Shown piece by piece: positions 32,457 through 41,622 of a stretch of DNA of 64,000 nucleotides. How positions within the stretch are numbered: position 1 is the stretch's first letter; each line of letters opens with the position of its first letter. The position numbers and the translations under genes are program-made. Location of the stretch: the NCBI RefSeq assembly GCF_900323885.1, contig NZ_OOHJ01000018.1:1413001-1477000 (forward strand). The letters are read 5' to 3'. The notes beneath the pieces are model-generated. The model had not been told where the DNA came from and did no database searches. It saw only the letters and a list, made by a program, of their open reading frames with translations. Source of the stretch: [Actinomadura] parvosata subsp. kistnae. Lineage in GTDB: Bacteria > Actinomycetota > Actinomycetes > Streptosporangiales > Streptosporangiaceae.

Positions 32457-33629
32457 ATGTCCGACTTCCGGCTTAGGCTCGACGCCGTGGGGGATACCAA
32501 GCGCCTCGTGTACTGGCTGCGCCGGCTGAGCGAGCTGGCCATGTACGGCTGGCTCGGCATGCTGCTGATGCTCGACCTCGTCCTGGCCGGCGTGGTCAGC
32601 GGCTTCCAGTGGCTGGTGCTGGCCTGCAGCGTGGGCGGCGTCGTGGCCGTGGCGCTGCGGCGCAGGTACCGGCTGGAGGGGTTCAGCCTCATGCTGGCCC
32701 TGTCGCTGGGCACCTCACTGCTGATCCAGAGCGCCGGTTTCAACGCCGCGCCGGGCATCGCGGAGACGGGCTCGCTGCTCGTCCTGCTCATCGGGGTGCT
32801 GCGGCACGTGGAGCCGGTCCGCCGGGCGGCCGTGCTGGCGTGCGTGGCGCTGGTCGTGCTGATGACGGAGGCCAGCGCGCGCGACTACCAGAGCTCGGGG
32901 CTGGCGTCGGCGTTCCTGCTGTTCGCGGGCTGGTCGACGGCCGCCGGCATCGGCGGCTACCTGCGCTTCCAGCAGGAACGCCGGATGGAGGCCGTGCACT
33001 CGGTACGCCGGGCGGAGCGCCTGGAGCTGGCCAGGGAGCTGCACGACCTGGTCGCCCACCACATCACCGGCATCGTCGTGCAGGCCCAGGCCGCCCGCAC
33101 GGTCGCCGAGACGAAGCCGGAGGCGGTGCTGCCCGCCCTCGACGCGATCGCGACGGCCGGCTCCGACGCGCTGACCTCGATGCGGCGCATGGTCGCGGTG
33201 CTGCGCACGGAGGACGACGCGGACCGCCGGCCCGGTGTCACCCTGGCCGACCTGCGGATGCTGACCGAGCGGTTCTCGGCGGAGGGGCCGAAGGTGGCGT
33301 TCGAGATCGGGGCGGGGATCGACGACCGCACGTTGCCGCCCGAGGTCATGACCACCCTGCACCGGGTGCTCCAGGAGTCGCTGACGAACATCCGCAAGCA
33401 CGCCGCGCGCACCGCCTGGGTGGAGGCCGACCTGCGGCGGCACGAGCGGGTGGTGGTATTGCGGGTGCGCAACTTCGGGTCGGGGTCAGATCCGCGGGTG
33501 TCGCGACTGGGCGGCGGGTTCGGGCTGGTCGGGATGGCCGAACGGGTGGAGGCGCTGGGCGGCCGGCTCTACGCGGGGCCGGGTCACGAGGGCGCCTGGG
33601 AAGTCATCGCCGAGTTCCCGCTCCCCTGA
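32457..33629 (+). CDS. Sensor histidine kinase (HisKA_3 / NarL-type partner), orphan
   Basis: A 390-residue membrane kinase: about five membrane helices (25-170), then the HisKA_3 dimerisation domain with phospho-acceptor His196 (ELHDLVAHHITG) and a C-terminal ATPase with N-box LQESLTNIRKHA and G-box GGGFGLVGMAERVEALGG. Such kinases normally phosphorylate NarL/FixJ response regulators, yet none is encoded nearby. The final 48 codons overlap, on the opposite strand, the 3' end of the large AfsR-type gene. The ATG is at 32457; the ribosome site is weak. The stimulus is unknown. Confidence 0.9.
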   Translation: MSDFRLRLDAVGDTKRLVYWLRRLSELAMYGWLGMLLMLDLVLAGVVSGFQWLVLACSVGGVVAVALRRRYRLEGFSLMLALSLGTSLLIQSAGFNAAPGIAETGSLLVLLIGVLRHVEPVRRAAVLACVALVVLMTEASARDYQSSGLASAFLLFAGWSTAAGIGGYLRFQQERRMEAVHSVRRAERLELARELHDLVAHHITGIVVQAQAARTVAETKPEAVLPALDAIATAGSDALTSMRRMVAVLRTEDDADRRPGVTLADLRMLTERFSAEGPKVAFEIGAGIDDRTLPPEVMTTLHRVLQESLTNIRKHAARTAWVEADLRRHERVVVLRVRNFGSGSDPRVSRLGGGFGLVGMAERVEALGGRLYAGPGHEGAWEVIAEFPLP

Positions 33630-36600
33630 CCCGGACGTCCGGCCGAGCACGTCCTCTCCCGACCACGTCAGCGCCCGGCTGAGCACTTCCTCCCCGGATG
33701 ACGTCAGCGCCCGCTCGAACACCTCCTCCCCGGATGACGTCAGCGCCCGCTCGAACACCTCCTCCCCTGACGCCAGGGCTCGCCGGAAGCCCTCCTCGCC
33801 GAATGCCGCGCGCAGGCGTGCCGAGGCGCGGTCCACGTCCAGGCGCTCGCCCGGCGGCAGTGGCGCTCCGACCGATCGCCGGACGGCCGACGCCGCGCCG
33901 AGCAGCCTGCCCGCCTCGACCAGCCGCTCGTCGCCGTCAAGCCCCGCCCGCTCCAGCGCCTCCGCCCCGGAGCCCGCGGGCGCGTCCAGGGAGAGAGCGC
34001 CCGCCAGCCCTTCCAGGGCGAGCGCCACGGCACGGGGATCCCCGCTGGCGCGCGCGGCGGCGTACCCCTCGCGGTGCCGGGCCAGCGCCGTCCCGGCGTC
34101 GCCGCGCTGCTCGGCGGCGAAGCCCAGCTCCGCCATGACGAACGCGATCCCGGGCGTCCCCCGCACCTGCCGCAGCCACTCCAGGACGGGCAGCAGGTAC
34201 GACTCCGCCTCCGCGTACCGGCCCTGCCGCCGGGCGCTCATGGCCAGCCCGAGCAGCGCGTTCTCCTCGGCGGACATGGACGACTGCTCGACCGCCAGCA
34301 CCCTGGCCCGCTCGTGGTAGTCGTCGGCCAGCGCGTAGTCGCCGGCCAGCAGCGCGATCCGCCCGAGCCCGGCCAGCTTGAACGACACCTCGAACCCCAG
34401 CTCCTCCGCCATCCGCAGCCCCTCCTCGCGCAGCCGCGCGCACCTGGCGTAGTCGCCGCGCATCTCGGCCACCCGGTCGAGCCCGTCCATGGCCTCGATC
34501 TGGCCCCACGCGTCGCCGAGCTCCCTGAACATCGCCAGCGCCCGCTCCCCGTCGCGCTCCATGGCGGCCAGGTCGCCGCGCCCGACGGCGAGCTTGGCGC
34601 GCAGGCACAGGGCCGCGGCGACGCCCCAGCGGTCGCCCAGTGCCTCGAACGCGGCCAGCGCCCGCTCGGCCGCCGCCTCGTGCGCCCGCCGGTCGCCGTA
34701 CGCCCACCGGACGTGGCTGAGAAGCCAGTCGGCCAGCGCCGCCCCGGCGGGGTCGAGCTCGTCGCGGCGGACGGGCGTCGCGGGCCCGCCGATCAGCAGC
34801 TCCACGGCCGCCAGCCACACCGAGGCCCGCGCCACCTCCGGGCCGCCGGCTGCCGCCGCACGCCCGTTCAGCGCGGTGGTCAGGGCGCGCCGGGCCTCCC
34901 GCAGCCTCCCGCGCAGGATCCAGTACCAGCTCAGCGCGTTGACCAGCCGCACCGGCTCCGGCCCCGCGAGCGCGAGCCGCAGGTTGGCGCTTTCCGCGTC
35001 GAGCCGGGCGAGCCATTCCCGCTGCCCCGGCCCCCGCAGATCGGCCCGCTCGGCCAGCGCCGTGTAGTAGCGGGCGTGCCGCTCCAGGAGCAGTTCGTGC
35101 TCCCCGGCCTCCCGGAGCCGCTCCACGCAGTAGGCGGCGACCGATTCCAGCAGCCGGTAGCGGGGCCCTCCTCCGGAGGAAGCGCCCGGAACCCGTACCA
35201 CCAGCGAACGATCCACCAGCCGGGCCAGCAGGTCGAGCACGTCCAGCCCCGGCTCGGCGCAGACCTCCTCGGCCGCCTCCAGCGTGCACCCGTCGGCGTG
35301 CACGGCCAGCCGCCGCAGCACCGTCCGCTCCGCGCCGGTCAGCAGCTCCCAGCTCCAGTCGATCATCGCCCGCAGGGTGCGCTGCCGGGCGGGGGCGTCC
35401 CGCATCCCGGCGGTGAGCAGGCGGAACCGGTCGTCCAGCCGCCCGGCCAGCTCCTCCACGCCGAGTGCCCGCACGCGGGTGGCGGCCAGCTCCAGGGCGA
35501 GGGGGATGCCGTCGAGCCGCCGGCAGACGGTGGCCACCGCCTCGCTCGCCTCGACGTCCGCGCGTGCGGTGAACAGCCGGACGGCCTCCGCCTCCGGCAG
35601 CGGCGGCACCACCCGTACGCACTCGCCGCCCACCCCCAGCGGCTCCTGGCTGGTGGCGAGGACGCGCAGCTCGGGCGCGGCCCGCAGCAGCGTGGACACG
35701 AGCGCGGCCACCGCGCCGACCAGGTGCTCGCAGTTGTCGAGGACGAGCAGCACCCGCTTGGCCGCGACCGCCCCGGCCAGCCGGTCGGGCAGCGGCGCGG
35801 TCGCGTCGTCGCGCACGCCGAGCACGGCCGCCACCGCCTCCGCCGGATCGACCGCCCCGGCCAGCTCGACCAGCCACACGCCGTCGCTCTCGCCGCCGCG
35901 CGTCACCTCATCGGCCGCCGCCAGGGCGAGCCGCGTCTTGCCCACGCCGCCCGGCCCCGTCAGGGTCACCAGCCGGGACGTGCCCAGCGACGCGCGTACG
36001 GAGGCCAGCTCCGCCTCACGCCCGATCAGCTCGGTCACGGGGGCGGGCAGGTTCGTGGGCGGCTTCATGGGCGGCGGGGCGGGCGGGCCGAGAGCGGGCT
36101 CCTGCCGCAGGATCGCCTCGTACAGCGCCGCCGTCGCCGGGGCCGGGTCCACGCCCAGCTCCTCCGCCAGCCGCTCCCGCAGCCCCTGGTAGGCGGCCAG
36201 CGCCTCGCCCTGCCGGCCGCCCCGGTACAGCGCCGTCATGTGCGCGGCCACCAGCCGCTCGCGCAGCGGATGCCGCGCCACCAGCTCGCCCAGCTCCACG
36301 GGCTCACCGAGGGAGAGCCGCACCTCGGCCTGCTCCTCCAGCGCCCCGAGCCGCAGCTCCTCCAGCCGGTCGGCCTCGTCCCTGGCGAAGCCGAAGCCGG
36401 TGAAGTCGGCGTAGGCGGGCCCGCGCCACAACCCCAGCGCCTCCTCCAGCTCGGCCGCCCGGACGCGCGGATCCGGGGAGCGCCGGGCGACGAGCGCGCG
36501 GAAGCGGCTCGCATCACAGTCGAAGGCGGCCAGCCGGTAGCCGGCCGGTTCGAGCACGATCGTGCCGGGGCCGCCGAGGGCGCGGCGCAGCTGGGAGACG

Positions 36601-36794
36601 CGGGCCTGGAGGGTGCCGAGCGGGGTCGGCCGCCCGCCCCACAGGTCGTCGATCAGCCGGTCCGCCGGTACGGGGCCGCCCCCGTACGCGAGCAACGCGG
36701 CCAGCAGCGCCCGCACCTTGGCCTCGGCCACCGGTACGGGCGAGCCGTCGTCCGTACGGACCTCAAGCGGCCCGAGCACCCCGAAACGCACCAC
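33486..36794 (-). CDS. AfsR/SARP-type regulator, second copy, with repeat tail
   Basis: An 1102-residue paralogue of the regulator at 26584: winged helix + BTAD (about 1-240), NB-ARC ATPase with TGPGGVGKTRLALAA, Walker B VLLVLDNCEHLVGAV and LATSQEPLG, then TPR-like repeats. Near the C-terminus, about residues 999-1046, are four 12-residue repeats (GEEVFERALTSS type). No stop codon follows, so the predicted tail reads about 47 further residues antisense to the histidine kinase gene. That tail (PRVEPAAQRLHPFGHPDQP) looks like shadow sequence. The GTG is at 36794 (GTGGTG). Divergent from the imine-reductase-like gene with 62 bp between them. Confidence 0.9.
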   Translation of the reverse strand: MVRFGVLGPLEVRTDDGSPVPVAEAKVRALLAALLAYGGGPVPADRLIDDLWGGRPTPLGTLQARVSQLRRALGGPGTIVLEPAGYRLAAFDCDASRFRALVARRSPDPRVRAAELEEALGLWRGPAYADFTGFGFARDEADRLEELRLGALEEQAEVRLSLGEPVELGELVARHPLRERLVAAHMTALYRGGRQGEALAAYQGLRERLAEELGVDPAPATAALYEAILRQEPALGPPAPPPMKPPTNLPAPVTELIGREAELASVRASLGTSRLVTLTGPGGVGKTRLALAAADEVTRGGESDGVWLVELAGAVDPAEAVAAVLGVRDDATAPLPDRLAGAVAAKRVLLVLDNCEHLVGAVAALVSTLLRAAPELRVLATSQEPLGVGGECVRVVPPLPEAEAVRLFTARADVEASEAVATVCRRLDGIPLALELAATRVRALGVEELAGRLDDRFRLLTAGMRDAPARQRTLRAMIDWSWELLTGAERTVLRRLAVHADGCTLEAAEEVCAEPGLDVLDLLARLVDRSLVVRVPGASSGGGPRYRLLESVAAYCVERLREAGEHELLLERHARYYTALAERADLRGPGQREWLARLDAESANLRLALAGPEPVRLVNALSWYWILRGRLREARRALTTALNGRAAAAGGPEVARASVWLAAVELLIGGPATPVRRDELDPAGAALADWLLSHVRWAYGDRRAHEAAAERALAAFEALGDRWGVAAALCLRAKLAVGRGDLAAMERDGERALAMFRELGDAWGQIEAMDGLDRVAEMRGDYARCARLREEGLRMAEELGFEVSFKLAGLGRIALLAGDYALADDYHERARVLAVEQSSMSAEENALLGLAMSARRQGRYAEAESYLLPVLEWLRQVRGTPGIAFVMAELGFAAEQRGDAGTALARHREGYAAARASGDPRAVALALEGLAGALSLDAPAGSGAEALERAGLDGDERLVEAGRLLGAASAVRRSVGAPLPPGERLDVDRASARLRAAFGEEGFRRALASGEEVFERALTSSGEEVFERALTSSGEEVLSRALTWSGEDVLGRTSGSGERELGDDFPGALVTRPRVEPAAQRLHPFGHPDQPEPAAQSRHPRI
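33655..33798 (-). repeat. 36-bp tandem repeats at the 3' end of the second AfsR-type gene
   Basis: Four 36-bp units. The two central ones, 33691-33726 and 33727-33762, are identical; the outer ones are diverged. They encode 12-residue units of the type SSGEEVFERALT. The period keeps the frame. They lie just before the antisense overlap with the kinase gene. Confidence 0.85.
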
Positions 36795-36856
36795 ATCACC
36801 ACCAACCCGTAGCGGGCCGGAAGGATTTCCGAAGCGGCCCGCCCGATGGTGGGGGC

Positions 36857-37714
36857 ATGAGTGACGTGACAGTGGTGGGCCTCGGCCCGATGGGGTCGAA
36901 GATGGCCGAGACGTTCCTGGCCGCGGGCCACGCGGTCAAGGTGTGGAACCGTACGGCGAGCAAGGCAGATCCGCTGGTCGCCCAGGGTGCGGTGCGGGCG
37001 GCGTCGGCGGCGGACGGCGAGCTGCTGGTGGTCAGCCAGATCAGCTACCAGGCGATGTACGACAGCCTCGGCGAGGCGCGGCTGGACGGGAAGGTGGTGG
37101 TCAACCTCAGCTCCGGCTCCCCGGACGAGCTGCGCGAGGCGGCGCGGTGGGTGGCGGGGCGCGGCGGCACGCTGATCACGGCGGGCATCATGGTGCCGCC
37201 GCCGGGGATCGGGCAGCCGGGCGCGTACAGCTTCTACAGCGGCCCGCAGGACGTGCTCGACCGGCACCGGGCGACGCTGGAGGCGCTCGGCGGGGTCACG
37301 TACGTGGGGGCGGACCACGGCCTGGCGATGATGTACTACCAGGCCCTGCTGCTGATCTTCTGGACGAGCCTGACCAGCCACATGCACGCCATGGCGATGC
37401 TGGGCTCGGCCGGGGTGTCGGCGCTGGAGTTCCTGCCGTTCGCGCGGGAGCTGTTCACGCAGCTCGGCGGCGACGGCCCCATGGGGTACGCGAAGATCCT
37501 CGCGGAGGAGGTCGCCGCCGGCGTCTACCCGGGCGGGGAGAACTCCCTGCACATGCAGGCGGTCAGCCTCGGCCACGCGCTGGAGGCGCTGACGCAGGCC
37601 GGGGTGGAGACCACGGTGCCGGAGGCGCTGCTGCGGCTGTTCGAGCGCGCCGACGCCGAGGGCCGCGGCGAGGAGGGCCTCGGCACCGTGATCGAGAGCA
37701 TCAAGAAGCCCTAG
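36857..37714 (+). CDS. Imine-reductase-like NADPH-dependent oxidoreductase
   Basis: A 285-residue beta-hydroxyacid-dehydrogenase/IRED-type enzyme. The NADPH fold has GLGPMGSKMAETFLAAGH (8-25) and the NADPH-selective VWNRTASKADPLVAQGA (about 29-45). The long interdomain helix and helical C-terminal dimerisation domain (FWTSLTSHMHAMAML; HALEALTQAGVETTVPEALL) match imine reductases better than 3-hydroxyisobutyrate dehydrogenases. A role in reducing cyclic imines is plausible but the substrate is unknown. The ATG at 36857 is divergent from the AfsR-type regulator, which may control it. It overlaps the CBS gene stop by 4 bp on the opposite strand. Confidence 0.88.
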   Translation: MSDVTVVGLGPMGSKMAETFLAAGHAVKVWNRTASKADPLVAQGAVRAASAADGELLVVSQISYQAMYDSLGEARLDGKVVVNLSSGSPDELREAARWVAGRGGTLITAGIMVPPPGIGQPGAYSFYSGPQDVLDRHRATLEALGGVTYVGADHGLAMMYYQALLLIFWTSLTSHMHAMAMLGSAGVSALEFLPFARELFTQLGGDGPMGYAKILAEEVAAGVYPGGENSLHMQAVSLGHALEALTQAGVETTVPEALLRLFERADAEGRGEEGLGTVIESIKKP

Positions 37715-39081
37715 TGGTTGGCGAGGAAGGCGAGCAGGTCCTGCCGGGTGATCAGCCCGGCGGGCTTGCCGTCTTCGAGCACAACCGCCGCATCCGCCTT
37801 CTCCAGCGCTTCCACCGCACGCGCCACAGGTTCACCGTTGCCGATCGTGGGTAGCGGCGCGGACATGTGATCGGAGATCGGATCGTCGGAGGAGAGCCTG
37901 CCGTGGTAGAGGGCTTCGAGGAGGTCGCGCTCGACGATGGAGCCGATCACCTCGGCCGCCATGACTGGCGGCTCCTCCTTCATGACCGGAAGCTGCGACA
38001 CGGAGTACTCGCGCATGATCGCGATGGCGGTGCCGACCGACTCGTGCGGGTGCGCGTGCACGAACTCCGGCAGCCCCGGCCCCTTGCGCGCCAGCACGTC
38101 GCCGACCAGGCCCTCGTCGGAGCTGGTGGTCAGGAAGCCGTAGTCGGCCATCCAGTCGTCGTTGAAGATCTTCGACAGGTAGCCGCGCCCGCCGTCGGGC
38201 AGCAGCACGACCACCATGTCGCCGGGCTGCGCCGCCGCCGCGACACGCAGCGCCGCCACGACCGCCATGCCGCACGAGCCGCCGACCAGCAGCCCCTCCT
38301 CGCGGGCGAGGCGGCGCGTCATGGTGAACGAGTCCTTGTCGGACACCGCGATGATCTCGTCGCAGATCTCGGTGTCGTACGTGGCCGGCCAGATGTCCTC
38401 CCCGACCCCCTCCACGAGGTACGGGCGGCCGGACCCGCCGGAGTAGACCGAGCCCTCCGGGTCAGCGCCGATGATCTTCACGCGCCCGCCCGAGACCTCC
38501 TTGAGGTAGCGCCCGGTGCCGCTGATCGTGCCGCCGGTGCCGATGCCCGCCACGAAGTGCGTGATCCGGCCGTCGGTCTGCTCCCACAGCTCGGGGCCCG
38601 TGGAGTGGTAGTGCGAGTCGGGGTTGTTGACGTTGGAGTACTGGTTCGGCTTCCAGGCGTTCGGCACCTCGCGGGCCAGCCGGTCGGAGACCGAGTAGTA
38701 GGAGTCGGGGTGGTCGGGCGAGACCGCGGTCGGGCAGACCACGACCTCCGCGCCGTACGCCCGCAGCACCGCGATCTTGTCCTGGGCCACCTTGTCCGGC
38801 ACTACGAACAGGCACCGGTAGCCCTTCTGCTGGGCCACGATGGCCAGCCCCACGCCGGTGTTGCCGGAGGTCGGCTCCACGATCACGCCACCCGGGCGCA
38901 GCTCGCCCGACTTCTCCGCGGCCTCGATCATGCGGACGGCGATGCGGTCCTTGACGGACCCGCCGGGGTTGAAGTACTCGACCTTCGCCACCACCTGCGC
39001 AGGCAGCCCCGCGTTGACTTTGTGCAGGCGGACGAGCGGAGTGTTCCCCATGAGGTCGACGAGGGAATCGTAAACGCGCAC
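37711..39081 (-). CDS. cbs: Cystathionine beta-synthase
   Basis: PLP enzyme condensing serine and homocysteine to cystathionine. 456 residues: catalytic domain about 1-330 with PLP lysine in NPGGSVKDRIAVRM, SGNTGVGLA and GIGTGGTISGTG, then a C-terminal pair of CBS domains (about 340-455; DLLEALYHGRLSSDDPISDHM, GLITRQDLLAFL), probably regulatory. GTG 39081 gives the family N-terminus VRVYDSLVDLMGNTPLVRL, with AAGAAGGTG about 9 nt upstream; the frame remains open further upstream but is not coding-like. Works with the metB product at 30.8 kb. Confidence 0.95.
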   Translation of the reverse strand: MRVYDSLVDLMGNTPLVRLHKVNAGLPAQVVAKVEYFNPGGSVKDRIAVRMIEAAEKSGELRPGGVIVEPTSGNTGVGLAIVAQQKGYRCLFVVPDKVAQDKIAVLRAYGAEVVVCPTAVSPDHPDSYYSVSDRLAREVPNAWKPNQYSNVNNPDSHYHSTGPELWEQTDGRITHFVAGIGTGGTISGTGRYLKEVSGGRVKIIGADPEGSVYSGGSGRPYLVEGVGEDIWPATYDTEICDEIIAVSDKDSFTMTRRLAREEGLLVGGSCGMAVVAALRVAAAAQPGDMVVVLLPDGGRGYLSKIFNDDWMADYGFLTTSSDEGLVGDVLARKGPGLPEFVHAHPHESVGTAIAIMREYSVSQLPVMKEEPPVMAAEVIGSIVERDLLEALYHGRLSSDDPISDHMSAPLPTIGNGEPVARAVEALEKADAAVVLEDGKPAGLITRQDLLAFLANH

Positions 39082-39207
39082 CGAGGTGTTCACCTTCTTC
39101 ACCGAAGCTTGGTCAGCTTGCCAACGGCCGAGATCCAGTGGGGGTGGCAGGCCCTCGGCTAGTTCCAAGCAAACGCTACCGCCGAGTTGGACCGAGGAGG
39201 CACGTAC

Positions 39208-40191
39208 GTGGTCTGGGCAGCTGGCATGGCGCGCGCGGCGCGGAGGATCGCTACAGCGGCGGCGCTCGGAGGCGGTGGGCTGACGGCTCTGGGAGCCACG
39301 GCCTACGGCCTGCTGATCGCCGAGGGTCTGCTCGCCCGCAAGGCGATCGGCCAGCCCCACGGCCTGGACGGGCCGCCCTCCGACGGCGTGTACGGCGAGT
39401 TCCCCGGCGAGCCGATCAAGATGGCGATGCTCGGCGACTCCACCTCCGTGGGCCTGGGCGTGACCGACCCGGCCAAGACCCCCGCCGTGCTGCTGGCCAA
39501 CGGCCTGGCCGCGGTCGCCGAGCGGCCCGTGCGGCTGGTCGTCGCGGGCAAGTCCGGCGCGCCGTCGGCGGAGCTGGCCGAGCAGGTGGACGTGGCTCTG
39601 GCCATGGAGCCCGACGTGGCAGTGATCTTCGTGGGGGCCAACGACATCATCACGCAGACGCCGCCGGCCATCGCCGTACGACACCTGACCAAGGCCGTGC
39701 GGCGGCTGCGGGACGCCGGCGCCGAGGTGATCGTCGGCACCTGCCCCGACCTCGGCACCGTGCGGCCCATCGCGCAGCCGCTGCGCTGGGTGACGCGCCG
39801 GTGGAGCCGGCAGCTCGCCGCGGCGCAGACGGTCGCGGTGGTGGACGCGGGCGGACGTACGGTGGCGTTCGCCGACGTCCTGGGCCCCGAGTTCGATACA
39901 AACCCGACAGAAATGTTCGGACCCGATCGTTTCCATCCAAGTGACCGAGGTTACGCGCAGGCCGCTTACGCGGTGCTACCGTCAGTGTGCGCTGCGTTGG
40001 GGCTGTGGCCTGAGCCCCGGCCCGCACGCGGCGAAGCTCTGCAACCGATCTACCTCGCGGCGGCTACGGCCGCGGAGGAGCCCGGCACCGAGGTCACCGC
40101 GACCAGGGTCGACGGGCGGGCGACGGGCCTGCACGGGAAGTGGGCGACGTTGTTCCGCCGGCGACTCGGCGAGGCCGTCAACGACGCCTGA
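39208..40191 (+). CDS. SGNH/GDSL-family hydrolase
   Basis: A 327-residue protein with an N-terminal hydrophobic segment (about 10-38, probable signal/anchor) and a GDSL esterase domain: block I MLGDSTSVGLG with the nucleophile Ser, block III VGANDII, block V DRFHPSDRGYAQ with the catalytic Asp/His. Likely a cell-surface esterase or lipase; substrate unknown. GTG 39208 is preferred as GAGGAGG lies 8 nt upstream; TTG 39187 is an alternative. Divergent from CBS, with 126 bp shared. Confidence 0.9.
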   Translation: MVWAAGMARAARRIATAAALGGGGLTALGATAYGLLIAEGLLARKAIGQPHGLDGPPSDGVYGEFPGEPIKMAMLGDSTSVGLGVTDPAKTPAVLLANGLAAVAERPVRLVVAGKSGAPSAELAEQVDVALAMEPDVAVIFVGANDIITQTPPAIAVRHLTKAVRRLRDAGAEVIVGTCPDLGTVRPIAQPLRWVTRRWSRQLAAAQTVAVVDAGGRTVAFADVLGPEFDTNPTEMFGPDRFHPSDRGYAQAAYAVLPSVCAALGLWPEPRPARGEALQPIYLAAATAAEEPGTEVTATRVDGRATGLHGKWATLFRRRLGEAVNDA

Positions 40192-40260
40192 CGGCCGCGC
40201 GCCTCCAGCCGGTCACTCTGCGCTCCGGAGCCGTCACTCCCCCATCCTTTTTGGAGTGAA

Positions 40261-41622
40261 TTGCCCGTGCTCCGGCCCCTCTGGAAAACGTCCATCGCTC
40301 TCGCCGGAACCCTCGCCGCCCCCTTCGCCCTCGCCGCCTGCTCCGGCAGCGACGCGGCCACCTCGAAGTTCCCCACCTGGCAGAACACCCAGGTCAACGC
40401 CGTCAGCCGGATGGCAGTGGCGGCCGGCGTCGTCGCCGTCACCTCCATGAGACCCGACGGCGCCCTCGAGACCGTCGCCGTCGGCCTGCGCGACGGCAGG
40501 CGCCTGTGGGCCCACCCCGCCACGATGGCCGGCCGCCTGCCCGGCATGGGCGTCTCCGCCCCCGCGATCGTCCAGACGACCGCCGGACAGGCCATGGTCG
40601 TGGCGCTCGACCCGGCCAAGAAGGGCCGCTGGAACGCCACGCTCATCGCCCGCGACGCCCGCACCGGGGCCCCCAAGTGGACGCGGCCCATCCACTCCAC
40701 GTTCGGGCCGCAACGCTGCGGTCCGTACATCTGCCTGTCCGAGCACACCGCCCTCGCCAAGGCCCGCATGGTGGTGCTCGACCCCGCCACCGGCAAGCAA
40801 CTGTGGAACCTGCCCGGCATCTCCGAGGTCGAATGGTCCGATCAGGGGCGCGTCGTCCTGCTCCGGCTCGCCGCCAACCCCATGGTCGAGTCGTACGAGG
40901 CCAAGACCGGCAAGCTGCAGTGGCAGCAGCCCATCGAGCAGGCGCTCGGCCCCGGCACCGACCTGTCCGGCGGCTGGGCGTTCGGCGCGGCCGGCGACGA
41001 CCTGGTCGGCTACGTCGCCCCCTACACCAACCCGCAGACCAGGAAGATCTCCACCTTCGGCCTGTTCTCCATCCGCATCGCCGACGGCACCATCAACTGG
41101 ATGCGGCCCTCCGTCGTCCGCGTCTACCCCAGCGGCTCCCCCGGCTTCGCCCCCGTCGTCCGGCCCGTCGACCAGCAGGGCACCTACGGCGGCTTCGCCC
41201 GCCTCGACCCCGCCACCGGCCGCGTGGTCGGCCAGATCAGCGCCACCGACGTGCCCGGCTCCGGCTGGTGGCTGGCCTTCCCCGACCGCATGGACAAGCT
41301 CGGCTTCCTCAAGCACGACGCCAAGGGCACCGCCTTCGACGTCACCTCGGGGCGGTCGGTGCCGGTGGAGGAGGAACGCGGCTGGTCCTTCTGCATCACC
41401 GACCCCAAACCCCTGCCCCTGAAGGGCCAGCCACCCGGCTTCTACTCGACGGCCGCCCTCTGCGAATACAACCTCGCCACCGGCAAACGCGCCCCCTCCA
41501 CCACCGTCCCGCCCCCCTGGTTCACGGGCAGCCAGGACGGCTGGCGCCTGTGGCGCGACGAAAAGGGCGCCTTGCACGCCATCAACGACCAAACAGCCCC
41601 AACACCCGGCATGTACGGCTAA
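40261..41622 (+). CDS. Beta-propeller (PQQ-like) lipoprotein
   Basis: A 453-residue predicted lipoprotein: hydrophobic start and lipobox ALAAC|S near residue 27, then repeated strand motifs of the quinoprotein-type propeller (ARTGAPKWTRPI, DPATGKQLWNLPG, AKTGKLQWQQP, DPATGRVVGQ, NLATGKRAP). No PQQ-coordinating residues are evident, so it is probably a binding or scaffold propeller outside the membrane. TTG 40261 and GTG 40267 both fit the GGAG upstream. No obvious operon partner; a repeat-rich 690-bp spacer follows. Confidence 0.85.
   Translation: MPVLRPLWKTSIALAGTLAAPFALAACSGSDAATSKFPTWQNTQVNAVSRMAVAAGVVAVTSMRPDGALETVAVGLRDGRRLWAHPATMAGRLPGMGVSAPAIVQTTAGQAMVVALDPAKKGRWNATLIARDARTGAPKWTRPIHSTFGPQRCGPYICLSEHTALAKARMVVLDPATGKQLWNLPGISEVEWSDQGRVVLLRLAANPMVESYEAKTGKLQWQQPIEQALGPGTDLSGGWAFGAAGDDLVGYVAPYTNPQTRKISTFGLFSIRIADGTINWMRPSVVRVYPSGSPGFAPVVRPVDQQGTYGGFARLDPATGRVVGQISATDVPGSGWWLAFPDRMDKLGFLKHDAKGTAFDVTSGRSVPVEEERGWSFCITDPKPLPLKGQPPGFYSTAALCEYNLATGKRAPSTTVPPPWFTGSQDGWRLWRDEKGALHAINDQTAPTPGMYG

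Noticed and set aside
34074..36812. Long plus-strand open frame opposite the second AfsR-type gene
   Set aside because: Same reason: antisense shadow created by GC3 bias.
39082..39936. N-terminal extension of CBS antisense to the GDSL hydrolase
   Set aside because: The extension is the shadow of the hydrolase gene; the family start is at 39081.
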